Positions 26,116-33,818 of a stretch of DNA of 49,173 bases are shown here, piece after piece. A model generated the notes under the pieces. It had not been told where the DNA came from and made no database searches. It was given only the letters and a program-made list of their open reading frames with translations. Source of the DNA: a bacterium (GTDB lineage: Bacteria > Cyanobacteriota > Vampirovibrionia > Gastranaerophilales > JAILCC01); the NCBI GenBank assembly GCA_024680555.1, contig JAILCC010000018.1:1-49173 (forward strand), written 5' to 3'. The translations under genes and the position numbers were made by a program. Numbering within the stretch: the first letter of the stretch is position 1; each line of letters opens with the position of its first letter.

Positions 26116-26304
26116 ATGGCAAGAGTACTTATTTCAATGCCCGATGAATTCTTGAACAGAATCGACGAAGTAGCAGACACAGAATCAAGAACACGTAGTG
26201 AACTTATCAGAGAAGCACTTCGTACTTACATTCACAAATCAAGAGTTAAAGAAAGCGCTGTAGCAAACAAAAACGCAGCAATCTTGGAAGCATTGTTAGA
26301 CTAA
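26116..26304 (+). CDS. Ribbon-helix-helix (CopG-type) DNA-binding protein
   Basis: 62 residues. MARVLISMPDEFLNRIDEVA is the N-terminal beta strand plus helix; SRTRSELIREALRTYI is the second helix of a MetJ/Arc fold. Preceded by GAGGAG. Such proteins are often antitoxins, but no toxin gene is adjacent: it is flanked by terminators and stands alone. More likely a stand-alone regulator. Confidence 0.8.
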   Translation: MARVLISMPDEFLNRIDEVADTESRTRSELIREALRTYIHKSRVKESAVANKNAAILEALLD

Positions 26305-26326
26305 CAGAGCAAATTAAGGATTGAGG

Positions 26327-26358
26327 AAAAAGCCTGACTTTTTAGTCAGGCTTTTTTT
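26327..26358 (+). terminator. Terminator of the ribbon-helix-helix gene
   Basis: Perfect 13-bp stem (26327-26339 with 26344-26356) around GCCTGACT, ending in seven T residues. Confidence 0.9.
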
Positions 26359-26363
26359 CGTAT

Positions 26364-26440
26364 AATAAAAAGCCGTCAAAGATTGACGGCACTAGACTTG
26401 GGGAGGAGGTTTGGAATATGACCGTTTCGGTCATCCAAAA
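26364..26440 (-). ncRNA. Candidate sigma-28-dependent small RNA with anti-Shine-Dalgarno stretch
   Basis: Minus-strand segment of about 75 nt between a sigma-28-type promoter (26444-26470) and a U-tailed terminator. Reading 5' to 3': a hairpin (UUGGA and UGACCG pairing with CGGUCA and UCCAA, a UAU bulge and an AAA loop), then unpaired ACCUCCUCCCCAAGUCUAG, then terminator stem GCCGUCAA/UUGACGGC with loop UCU and UUUUUAUU. No minus-strand protein frame fits. Layout and C-rich motif resemble trans-acting small RNAs that block ribosome binding sites, such as the CCUCCUCCC-bearing cuckoo/CcsR RNAs of proteobacteria. It might instead be the 3' UTR of the transketolase operon. The opposite strand holds a possible 17-codon frame (see findings). 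Confidence 0.5.
26367..26390 (-). terminator. Terminator of the candidate small RNA / transketolase operon
   Basis: Perfect 8-bp stem GCCGTCAA/TTGACGGC, three-base loop; a T run exists only when read on the minus strand (plus-strand A run 26367-26371), fixing its direction. Confidence 0.85.
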
Positions 26441-26443
26441 CCA

Positions 26444-26470
26444 TTATCGGCAAATTTTAGTGCAACTTTA
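26444..26470 (-). promoter_or_regulatory. Sigma-28 (FliA/SigD)-type promoter upstream of candidate small RNA
   Basis: On the minus strand: TAAAGTTG (26463-26470), 11-nt spacer, GCCGATAA (26444-26451). This matches the FliA consensus TAAAGTTT-N11-GCCGATAA at 15 of 16 positions. It lies downstream of the transketolase stop codon and points to the terminator, not to a protein gene. Confidence 0.65.
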
Positions 26471-26506
26471 ATTTGCTTGAAAAAAATACATTAAAAGTAT
26501 GAGAAA

Positions 26507-27454
26507 TTATTTTAAGATTTTTTCAATATCTTCGGCAAGTTCATCTGCTGTAAGCCTGTAGTAGTGCATTAGTTCTCTTTGTTCTCCACTTTGTCCGAAT
26601 ACGTCTTTTATTCCCAAGCGGGTAACTTTTGTCGGACAATTTTCGCTCAGTGCTTCGCAGACGGCTGAACCGATACCGTTATAAATTGAATGATTTTCTA
26701 TTGTAATAACATTTTTTGTCTTTTTGGCGCTGTTTATAATTGTTTGTGTATCAAGCGGTTTTACCGTATGAAGATTTATAACTTCTGCATCTATGCCTTT
26801 TTCGAGAAGTATTTTTCTTGCATTTAATGCTTCAATAACGGTTTCCCCATTTGTAATCAGCGTAACATCTTTACCCTCTTCAAGAATTTGGGCTTTGCCG
26901 AATTCAAATTTGTAATCATCTTCATTATGAATATTTACGAGGCTTGTTCTGGAAAGTCTTATATAGACAGGACCTTGGTAATCAGCAGCAAACTTAACCA
27001 TTGCTTTTGTTTCTACGCTATCGGATGGAACGAGAATAACCATATTTGGTATTCCACGCATAAGACCGACATCTTCGAGCATTTGGTGGCTTGCACCGTC
27101 TTCTCCGACAGTTACACCGGCATGTGTTGCCACTATTTTTACGTTTAAGTTTGAGTAAGCAACGGTATTTCTTATCTGGTCATAAGCTCTTCCGGTTGCA
27201 AATATGGCAAAAGTGCTTACAAAGGCGGTTTTGCCGCATAAGGCAAGTCCTGCCGCAGTACATATTGCATCTTGTTCTGCAATACCTGCGTTAAAAAATC
27301 TGTCTCCGAATTTTTTCCCAAAGCAGCATGTCATTGTTGAGCATGACAAATCCGCATCAACGGCTACAATATCACTTCTTGTTTCACCGAGTTCTGCAAG
27401 GGTTTCTCCATACGTTTTTCTTACGGAAAGTTTTTCTCCAATTGTCATGCCCAT
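26507..27454 (-). CDS. Transketolase, C-terminal subunit
   Basis: 315 residues: pyrimidine-binding domain (DADLSCSTMTCCFGKKFGDRFFNAGIAEQDAICTAAG, shown by its FNAGIAEQ core) and C-terminal domain. It complements the upstream N-terminal subunit to make a two-subunit transketolase, as in many anaerobes and archaea. The pair overlaps by one base. Acts in the non-oxidative pentose phosphate pathway with thiamine diphosphate. Confidence 0.92.
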   Translation of the reverse strand: MGMTIGEKLSVRKTYGETLAELGETRSDIVAVDADLSCSTMTCCFGKKFGDRFFNAGIAEQDAICTAAGLALCGKTAFVSTFAIFATGRAYDQIRNTVAYSNLNVKIVATHAGVTVGEDGASHQMLEDVGLMRGIPNMVILVPSDSVETKAMVKFAADYQGPVYIRLSRTSLVNIHNEDDYKFEFGKAQILEEGKDVTLITNGETVIEALNARKILLEKGIDAEVINLHTVKPLDTQTIINSAKKTKNVITIENHSIYNGIGSAVCEALSENCPTKVTRLGIKDVFGQSGEQRELMHYYRLTADELAEDIEKILK

Positions 27455-28311
27455 TAATTTTGCTCCTCTAATTCTTTTAGTGCTGCTTCATATTGCTCTT
27501 TGTTAGGCGCTTTCCCGTGCCATGCAGCAGTATTTTCCATAAAGGAAACACCTTTCCCTTTTACTGTATTGGCGATTATTGCAACAGGTTTTTTATTTTG
27601 AATTGCAATTTCTTTTGCCTTTTCATATACTTCTAAAATTCTTTCTATATTGTGTCCATCTACAGAAAGGGTTTGCCAACCAAAGCTTTGGAATTTTTTA
27701 TCAATCGGATCAACGCATTTCACGCATTCTGTATGTCCGTCAATTTGATAGCCGTTTCTGTCAATTATTGCAATAAGGTTATCAAGCCTGTTGTGTCCGG
27801 CGTTCATCATTGCTTCATATATTTGTCCTTCTTGGATTTCGCCATCTCCAAGATATGCATATACAAATGAGTCAATATTGTCTAGCTTGAGTCCCAATGC
27901 GATGCCGCAGGCGATAGAAAGTCCTTGTCCCAACGAGCCTGTAGAAACTTCTATTCCATCTAAAAATCTTGAGCTAGGGTGTCCTTGCAGTTTTGAACCG
28001 AATTTTCTGAAAGTCATGAGTTCTTTTTTGTCAAAATACCCTTCTTCAGCGAGTACACAGTACAATGCAGCCGAAGCATGCCCTTTTGAAAGAATAAATC
28101 TGTCACGATTTTGAAAATCTTTTGATTTTTTCCAATTCTTGTCGTGTTTTAAGACTTTTTTGTATAAAGTTAAAAGCAATTCCACTGCACTCAAATTCCC
28201 GCCAAGATGACCTGACTGAGCATTATACACCATTTTTAAAATGGATATTCTCATTTCGTGAGCGATTTTTTGGAGTTTGGATAGCTCAATAGGGGATAGT
28301 TTTGTCTGCAT
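27454..28311 (-). CDS. Transketolase, N-terminal subunit
   Basis: 285 residues with the thiamine diphosphate motif (YLGDGEIQEGQ...), SKGHASAALY and GSLGQGLSIACG. This is the PP-domain half of a split transketolase. Start ATG overlaps the tagA-like stop by one base; it is the fourth gene of the minus-strand operon. Confidence 0.92.
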   Translation of the reverse strand: MQTKLSPIELSKLQKIAHEMRISILKMVYNAQSGHLGGNLSAVELLLTLYKKVLKHDKNWKKSKDFQNRDRFILSKGHASAALYCVLAEEGYFDKKELMTFRKFGSKLQGHPSSRFLDGIEVSTGSLGQGLSIACGIALGLKLDNIDSFVYAYLGDGEIQEGQIYEAMMNAGHNRLDNLIAIIDRNGYQIDGHTECVKCVDPIDKKFQSFGWQTLSVDGHNIERILEVYEKAKEIAIQNKKPVAIIANTVKGKGVSFMENTAAWHGKAPNKEQYEAALKELEEQN

Positions 28312-29048
28312 TAGTATTCTTTCCTGTGTAAGTTTCTCTCTAATATTACTTTCAGAAGAAATAGCGGTATGCTTGGGAACATTCTTCTAAAACGACTCGG
28401 CTGGCACAGAAGTCTATAAAACCATTCAAAATTTAGTTTTTGAAATATTTTGGGTGCTCTTTTGAGTTTTTTCGCCCATACGTCAAAACTTCCGCCAACA
28501 CCTATCATTATAGTATTTTTTGAATATTTTTTAAAGTCCTCAAGGAATTTTTCTTGTTTAGGAAAGCCTAATCCCGCAAAAAGCAAGTCAGGCCGGCTTT
28601 CTGCTAATTCCTGTATTATAACATTTTCTTCATCTTTATTAAAATAACCATTTCTTAAATATATTAAATTCAAATTTGGCAAATCTTTTAATAATTCTTT
28701 TTTGGCTTTTTGAATGGTATCTTCGTCAGCACCGATAAGGGCAACTTTTAAATTTCTTTTTTCAGCTTCTTGCAGCAGTGAATATGCAAGTTCAATACCC
28801 GGAATTCTGGAAGTTTTTATTCCAATCATTCTTAGTGCAATAACAACTCCTGCTCCATCGGGAACTACCACATCCGCATTTTTAATCAAGGTTGAAAGCA
28901 CATCATTCTTGTATGCTTTTGTTATCATTTCCGGATTTATGGTGATAACTTGCATTGGCTTGGCAGCATTCAGGAGGTAATCTTTAGCCTCATCAAGGGT
29001 TGTTATATTTACGGGAAGTCCGAAAAGACAAGCTTTTTTTATACTCAT
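28311..29048 (-). CDS. WecG/TagA/CpsF family glycosyltransferase
   Basis: 245 residues. GT26 pattern: VVPDGAGVVIALRMIG, RIPGIEL, LIGADEDTIQKA and FAGLGFPKQEKFL. Homologues transfer N-acetylmannosamine(-uronate) to a lipid-linked acceptor, an early step of wall teichoic acid, secondary wall polysaccharide or enterobacterial common antigen synthesis. It overlaps csaB by 4 nt (ATGA). Confidence 0.92.
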   Translation of the reverse strand: MSIKKACLFGLPVNITTLDEAKDYLLNAAKPMQVITINPEMITKAYKNDVLSTLIKNADVVVPDGAGVVIALRMIGIKTSRIPGIELAYSLLQEAEKRNLKVALIGADEDTIQKAKKELLKDLPNLNLIYLRNGYFNKDEENVIIQELAESRPDLLFAGLGFPKQEKFLEDFKKYSKNTIMIGVGGSFDVWAKKLKRAPKIFQKLNFEWFYRLLCQPSRFRRMFPSIPLFLLKVILERNLHRKEY

Positions 29049-30136
29049 TTATCTATCTCCCTTATCAGTAAATCGACATTCTGCTGAGATTTTTTGACAA
29101 GAATATTTGTTTTCAGAGCAGTTTTTGCCGGATTAAATTCTTTGAGCCATTTTATTTTTTCTGTATATGAATTTTCTGTTAAATCCTGTATATTTACGTA
29201 TTCTAAGCCAAGCTCCCTGCAAAATTCTTCTGTTTTTGGGTCATAAGAGAGCATCAATAACGGTTTTTCAGCATTTATTGTGCACAAGCCGGCATGAAAC
29301 CTCATTGCAATCATATAATCCATATTTTGGAGAAGTTCAACAGTGTTGTCCGTGTTTTTGGGAATACATAGTTCTATTCTTGCTTTTGGCTGCATTTCAT
29401 GCATGATTTCGCCGAGTCTTATCAATAATTTTTCATCTGAATTTTTTTGCAGACAAATAAGCTTGTAGTCAAAGTCAAGTTTTGGAAAAAATTTCAAAGT
29501 ATTTTTAGCTATTATTTGCAGCTTTTCTTCTGTTAAGTCAGCCCAGTTGCGCAGTTGGATACCCACTTTGGATTTTTCGACTACACCGGGGATATCTCCG
29601 TATATGGTTATTTGTTCGTCCTCTTTTGCGTTTGTTTTTTGAGTGAATGCCCAGATTAAGTCTGCGGTAAGTTCGCATGGGATATCGTTTTTGCGCAACA
29701 ATTCAAAGCTTTTTTCATCTCTTACTGCTATGAAAGAGACTTTTTTTAAAAGTTTTTGGGTTAGTTTTTGTGCAAGAGAATTTTTTATCGGACCTATTCC
29801 TTGCGAAATCATAATGACTTTTTTCTTAAATATTATTCCGAACCATATCAAGGACAGATAGTACATAATGCTTTTTATACTAGTAATATCCTGCAAGATG
29901 CTTCCGCCGGGGAAAATAAGGCAATCACAATTTTTTATACTAAAAATTATTTTTTTAAAATCAAAACGATAAATTCCGTTTAAACCGTATTCTTTTGCGG
30001 TGAGGTCAGGATTTTGGGTAATAATACTTATTTGCGCTTCTTTGTAATAATACCGCAGCATGGCGACGGCATATTTTAAAATTGCCTCATCTCCAAAATT
30101 TCCAAATCCAAAATATCCTGCTAATAAAAATTTCAT
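29045..30136 (-). CDS. csaB: Polysaccharide pyruvyl transferase CsaB
   Basis: 363 residues. GYFGFGNFGDEAIL N terminus, FPGGSILQDITS, ISQGIGPI and MAMRFHAGL-type segment (IAMRFHAG) mark the CsaB branch. It adds pyruvate ketals to cell-wall polysaccharide, creating the ligand bound by SLH-domain proteins. Pairing with a TagA-like transferase is common in Firmicutes and cyanobacteria and suggests pyruvylated polysaccharide anchoring surface proteins here. Two nt separate it from the pfkB gene. Confidence 0.92.
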   Translation of the reverse strand: MKFLLAGYFGFGNFGDEAILKYAVAMLRYYYKEAQISIITQNPDLTAKEYGLNGIYRFDFKKIIFSIKNCDCLIFPGGSILQDITSIKSIMYYLSLIWFGIIFKKKVIMISQGIGPIKNSLAQKLTQKLLKKVSFIAVRDEKSFELLRKNDIPCELTADLIWAFTQKTNAKEDEQITIYGDIPGVVEKSKVGIQLRNWADLTEEKLQIIAKNTLKFFPKLDFDYKLICLQKNSDEKLLIRLGEIMHEMQPKARIELCIPKNTDNTVELLQNMDYMIAMRFHAGLCTINAEKPLLMLSYDPKTEEFCRELGLEYVNIQDLTENSYTEKIKWLKEFNPAKTALKTNILVKKSQQNVDLLIREIDK

Positions 30137-30138
30137 GA

Positions 30139-31083
30139 CTACTCTTGACTGTTATAATGATTTAAAACGGTGTCTCTGTCGGGAATAGATTTAATTGCAC
30201 CAATACCTTGTACTTGATAATAGGAAAGTATTATAGCAAGTCTTAAAGCTTCAAAAGGCGTGTAACCCTGTGACAAACCGTATAAAAATGCGCCGTTGAA
30301 AGCATCTCCCGAACCTGTTGAATCAACAAAATCGGGTGTTTCAATTTGCGCTCTTGTGATAATTTCTCCGTTGTAGCCGATGGAAATATTTCCATTGGCT
30401 TCTCTTACTACAATCGTGCTGATGCCTTTATCCCAAGCGGTTTTTATTACCAATTCCGCTGAATTTATCCCATATAACGGTTTAATATCGTGGTCAAAGT
30501 TGCAGAAAAGAATATCTATATATGGAAGGATGCTTTCTACCGCTTCTTTTGCTTCTTCAACATCCCATATTCTTGAAGTGTAATTTATATCATAGGCAAC
30601 TTTTACGCCGTTTTCTTTTGCAATTTTGAATGCTTTTAATACAGCATCAGAAGCAGTTTGAGAAAGAGATTGTGTAATACCTGTCGAATAAACAATTTTA
30701 GCGCTCTGAATATATTCCGAATCAATATATTCTTCGGAAAGTTTTGTTGCTGCGGTGCGTTTTCTGTAATAAACATACTCTTTTGAACCGTTTTTGCATC
30801 TGGCTACAAAATATAATCCGTTGGAGCCGTCGTCGGATAATCTTATTTGGCTTGTGTCTAAGCCTTCACAGGCGCATGCATCCAAAAGGAAGTCTTTTAG
30901 ATAGTCATTTCCTATAACGGTTATGTAGCCTACTTTTGCTCCAAGTTTTGACGCAGCTACGGCTGTTGCTATTGTATCTCCGCCAAAATATTTATTTAGT
31001 TTTTCTGCATACGCAAGACTTTCATCTGCTGAAAGTTCTATCAGGCTTTCGCCTATGCAAATTATATCTATACTATCAAACAT
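30139..31083 (-). CDS. PfkB family carbohydrate kinase
   Basis: 314 residues. N-terminal GESLIELSADE...NKYFGGDTIATAVAASKLGAKVGYI and C-terminal DSTGSGDAFNGAFLYGL (anion hole and catalytic Asp) are PfkB signatures. Overall closest in feel to 2-keto-3-deoxygluconate kinases, but the substrate is uncertain. First gene of a five-gene minus-strand operon with csaB, tagA-like and split transketolase. A possible promoter (TTGACC, 17 nt, TAGAAA) lies at about 31100-31142. Confidence 0.88.
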   Translation of the reverse strand: MFDSIDIICIGESLIELSADESLAYAEKLNKYFGGDTIATAVAASKLGAKVGYITVIGNDYLKDFLLDACACEGLDTSQIRLSDDGSNGLYFVARCKNGSKEYVYYRKRTAATKLSEEYIDSEYIQSAKIVYSTGITQSLSQTASDAVLKAFKIAKENGVKVAYDINYTSRIWDVEEAKEAVESILPYIDILFCNFDHDIKPLYGINSAELVIKTAWDKGISTIVVREANGNISIGYNGEIITRAQIETPDFVDSTGSGDAFNGAFLYGLSQGYTPFEALRLAIILSYYQVQGIGAIKSIPDRDTVLNHYNSQE

Positions 31084-31150
31084 TATTTTCTCAATACTAT
31101 TTCTTTATCATTTTCTACCACAGTATCACTCTTCGGTCAAATTTTTTCGT

Positions 31151-31191
31151 AAAAAAAAGAGCCCCTAATTTTAAACCGGAAGCTCTTTTTT
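31151..31191. terminator. Terminator between the lipoprotein gene and pfkB
   Basis: Stem AAAAAAGAGC/GCTCTTTTTT flanked by A and T runs; terminates the minus-strand lipoprotein transcript. Confidence 0.8.
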
Positions 31192-31203
31192 ATTTATTTA
31201 CAA

Positions 31204-31656
31204 TTATTTCATGTGCTTTTGAAATTCTTTTGTTCTTTGTTCTTTTTCTTTTTCTCTCAAGTCCATGTATTTTTGATAAATTTTCTTTTGGCTGTCATCA
31301 AGAATACTCATCATTGCGTTATCGTATTCAACTCTTTCTGCAGCAAGTTTTACTCTCATATCGTTAGCTGCTGTTCTGTATTTTTCTTGATTAGCTCTTT
31401 TTTGTTCGTCAGAAAGAGTTTTATTCTTTTCTGTATCCAAAAGGTCTTTTCTTTTTGATTCAATATCATTACGAATAGCATCAATTTTCTTTCTTTGTTC
31501 CGCTCTGATATCAGCAAGCTTCTTGTTTTGCTCCGGAGTAAGGTTCAATTTTTGGTAAGTTTGAATGGATTTAGGAAGTTTTGGCTCTTCTTGGTTGTTG
31601 CATCCGGATACAACCATTATTGAACAAATCATCAATGCTAATAATACTTTTTTCAT
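31204..31656 (-). CDS. Lipoprotein with CpxP/Spy-like (LTxxQ) helical region
   Basis: 150 residues. Signal peptide with lipobox VSGC (lipidated Cys19), then an all-helical charged domain with LTPEQNKKLADIRAEQRKKI, LSDEQKRANQEKY and LDDSQKKIYQKY: three LTxxQ-like motifs, as in periplasmic Spy/CpxP chaperones. Probably an envelope stress or chaperone-like protein, or just a coiled-coil lipoprotein. GGTG precedes the ATG. Confidence 0.75.
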   Translation of the reverse strand: MKKVLLALMICSIMVVSGCNNQEEPKLPKSIQTYQKLNLTPEQNKKLADIRAEQRKKIDAIRNDIESKRKDLLDTEKNKTLSDEQKRANQEKYRTAANDMRVKLAAERVEYDNAMMSILDDSQKKIYQKYMDLREKEKEQRTKEFQKHMK

Positions 31657-31734
31657 AATTCACCTATAAATTTCTATTAACATGCTTTATTATACTACGA
31701 CATGCAAAAAATTTCGACATTTATTTTGCAGCAG

Positions 31735-31763
31735 TTGAAAAATACGGTAATATTTGTTATTAT
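31735..31763 (+). promoter_or_regulatory. Promoter of the 110-residue protein gene
   Basis: TTGAAA (31735-31740), 17-nt spacer, TATTAT (31758-31763), about 30 nt before the start codon. Confidence 0.65.
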
Positions 31764-31791
31764 ATAAATAGGGAACAAATAGGGATATACT

Positions 31792-32124
31792 ATGGCTCAG
31801 AATTTTAATGATACATTATTAGTTGATTATAACGAAAACAAAATCAAGTTTGCTTTGTCTTATGGTTATCTTGATAAAATTTATGAAGCATTTAACCATA
31901 AAACCCAGCAAAATGAGAGCATTGAAGAGTTTATACTTCAGTTGAATGATGAAGCAATGCCTGAAAATCAGTATCTTGTTTTGGAAGCCATGTCAAATTT
32001 AAAAAACAATGTTTTTCCCGTTGAACTAAATTTGGACGGACTTGAGTATAAAGGACATGGTAAAATATCGAAATTTTTCAGTCCAAGGGGGATAAATATA
32101 AATCTTCACTTGCTGGAAGAATAG
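31792..32124 (+). CDS. Hypothetical protein, 110 residues
   Basis: Not recognised. Soluble, acidic, mixed alpha/beta; no signal peptide or membrane segment. AGGG lies before the ATG and a good promoter just upstream, so it is probably a genuine single gene. It converges with the following minus-strand gene with only 3 nt between the stops. Confidence 0.6.
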   Translation: MAQNFNDTLLVDYNENKIKFALSYGYLDKIYEAFNHKTQQNESIEEFILQLNDEAMPENQYLVLEAMSNLKNNVFPVELNLDGLEYKGHGKISKFFSPRGININLHLLEE

Positions 32125-32127
32125 ATA

Positions 32128-32847
32128 CTATCTTCTTGTACCTGTTTCGTAGCCATGAAGCATAAATATCGGCGGAATTATTTTGCTGACAAATTTTTGT
32201 AAAACTCCTTTTTTGTCTGCAACGGCAAATGCTGCGGCAAAATCGTCCGGATGGTAAATAAAGTCAAGAGCTTTGACCTTTCTTTCGTGTTCCGTGCATT
32301 CGAGAGAGTTTATTTTGTTTGAAATTGAGGTTCCCATTAAAACACCTCCGGTTAATCCTATAGCGGCTATACCAAGTCTGGGAAGCATTTTTATTCCTTC
32401 ATTCGCAAATTTTCTTATATTTGAAGTAGGTGCAAATTGAGGGAAGTTTTTGATGGGATATTTGTCATATATTTTATTAAGTCCGCCAACCAATAACAAA
32501 GGTGCAAGCACATTTGCAAGCGCTTGGTGAGTTGCCTCTTTTATTTTTATGGGCATGTATTTCTTGTCATCTGCAGCTCCCCCTGCTGCAAGACCACCTA
32601 CAATCGAAGCCATCGCTACTCCGATGAGTTCCGGTTCATTATATTTTGCATTGAATAAATTTATGGCTTTGTTTAATGCTTTCCCCTGTCTTCTGGCTAT
32701 AAGTTCGGCTGCTCCGAGTGCGCAAATTCCTGCGCCGATTAGTGATGCTGCCTTGACTTTTGTCGGCGTTTCAGACGGTGCATTGTTTTTATGTGTTGAT
32801 GAATTAAATGCACTAAAACATTTAGGACTTGTAACAGGATTTATCAT
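32128..32847 (-). CDS. Hypothetical membrane-associated protein, 239 residues
   Basis: Not recognised. Several glycine/alanine-rich hydrophobic stretches (ASLIGAGICALGAAELIA, ELIGVAMASIVGGLAAGGAA, ANVLAPLLLVGGL, LGIAAIGLTGGVLMGTSI) suggest membrane segments or helical hairpins. No signal peptide. TATAAT lies upstream on the minus strand, at about 32868. Probably lineage-specific. Confidence 0.6.
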   Translation of the reverse strand: MINPVTSPKCFSAFNSSTHKNNAPSETPTKVKAASLIGAGICALGAAELIARRQGKALNKAINLFNAKYNEPELIGVAMASIVGGLAAGGAADDKKYMPIKIKEATHQALANVLAPLLLVGGLNKIYDKYPIKNFPQFAPTSNIRKFANEGIKMLPRLGIAAIGLTGGVLMGTSISNKINSLECTEHERKVKALDFIYHPDDFAAAFAVADKKGVLQKFVSKIIPPIFMLHGYETGTRR

Positions 32848-33022
32848 TTTTGCTCCGTAATCCTTTTATTATAAGTCCGAAGACAGAAAAATTTGTCAGT
32901 ATTTGTATTTTTATGACTATTTTGTACGACTGTTATATCCATTATTTTTGAATTTTTAACGCTCCTCTGCATAAAATAATGTAAGGCAAACCTAACATAT
33001 TGTCAATCGTTTTTTCTTTTCT

Positions 33023-33050
33023 TTGGCAATATGTTTTTCTGTGGTATTAT
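33023..33050 (+). promoter_or_regulatory. Promoter of the PIG-L-like gene / proB
   Basis: TTGGCA (33023-33028), 16-nt spacer, TATTAT (33045-33050), about 24 nt before the start codon. Confidence 0.6.
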
Positions 33051-33073
33051 TTTAGAGTAAAAAGGAAAAACCC

Positions 33074-33808
33074 ATGAAATCATTTTTATTTAAGCACTTA
33101 ATATCACGAGTTTATAATCTCATATTTTCCGTAAAATCTACTCCCAAACCGCTTGGTATCAAACCGGAGGAACGGTGTTTGATATTGGGCGGAAAAACCG
33201 AAGATATTTTTTCTGCCGCAGGCGGAACTATTTTGCTGAACAGTGAAAAGTTTAGTGTTTGCTCTTTAACTAACGGTTTCAGACAAATTATCGATAAAGA
33301 CTTAACCTATGAAGAAAAGGTTAAAATAAGAAAAGACGAATTTGAAAAAATAACGGACAAAGCTCAAGTATCTTTTGGAGAATTTTATGAGGATGTTGAT
33401 GAAGGCAGATTGATTATGCGTTATGACAAGTTTAAATCTGTCATTATTTCAGACTATGATTACATTTTTTTGCCCAACATTCTTGAACCGGACAAGGACA
33501 ACAAGGCTGTGGCACTGTTATTGAATGAACTGATAAAAGAACGTCCGTATAAAAGACATGCAAAAATCGTTTTCTATGAAGTTTCTTCTACGCTTCCTAT
33601 GGTAAACGGTTTTGTTGATATTGAAGAAAAGGTTGAAACGAAATCGGAATTGCTCGACAGTATAAATAACAATGCCGAGACGAATTTTTCTCAAAATGTA
33701 TTGAGCCTGAATAAATTCAGAGGTGCATGCGTACATAAAAATTATGCCGAAGCATTTTGTGTTTTAGGTATTGATGAATTTAAAGATATTTGCAGATTAT
33801 ACAGATAG
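33074..33808 (+). CDS. PIG-L/LmbE deacetylase-like protein lacking the metal motif
   Basis: 244 residues. The PIG-L layout is visible: strand then GGKTEDIFSAAGGTILL where active members have the zinc motif (A/P)HPDDE followed by GG; SLTNGF for TDG; IRKDEFEKITDKA for the R-x-x-E helix; IFLPNILEPDKDNKAV where a D-x-x-H-x-x-H type site normally sits; and YEVSSTLPMVNGFVDIEEKVETKSELL for the C-terminal part. The metal-binding His and one Asp are replaced, so deacetylase activity is unlikely. Probable pseudoenzyme, or a remote family with another role. Ends 10 nt before proB. Confidence 0.6.
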   Translation: MKSFLFKHLISRVYNLIFSVKSTPKPLGIKPEERCLILGGKTEDIFSAAGGTILLNSEKFSVCSLTNGFRQIIDKDLTYEEKVKIRKDEFEKITDKAQVSFGEFYEDVDEGRLIMRYDKFKSVIISDYDYIFLPNILEPDKDNKAVALLLNELIKERPYKRHAKIVFYEVSSTLPMVNGFVDIEEKVETKSELLDSINNNAETNFSQNVLSLNKFRGACVHKNYAEAFCVLGIDEFKDICRLYR

Positions 33809-33818
33809 AAATACGAAA

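Noticed and set aside
26116..26304. Toxin-antitoxin operon
   Set aside because: The ribbon-helix-helix gene is flanked by terminators and has no adjacent toxin-sized frame on its strand.
33771..33818. Upstream extension of proB and similar long starts for upp, folC, the M48 gene, L31 and the S24 repressor
   Set aside because: Extensions overlap upstream genes, promoters or ribosome binding sites; internal ATGs with good ribosome binding sites match family N termini.
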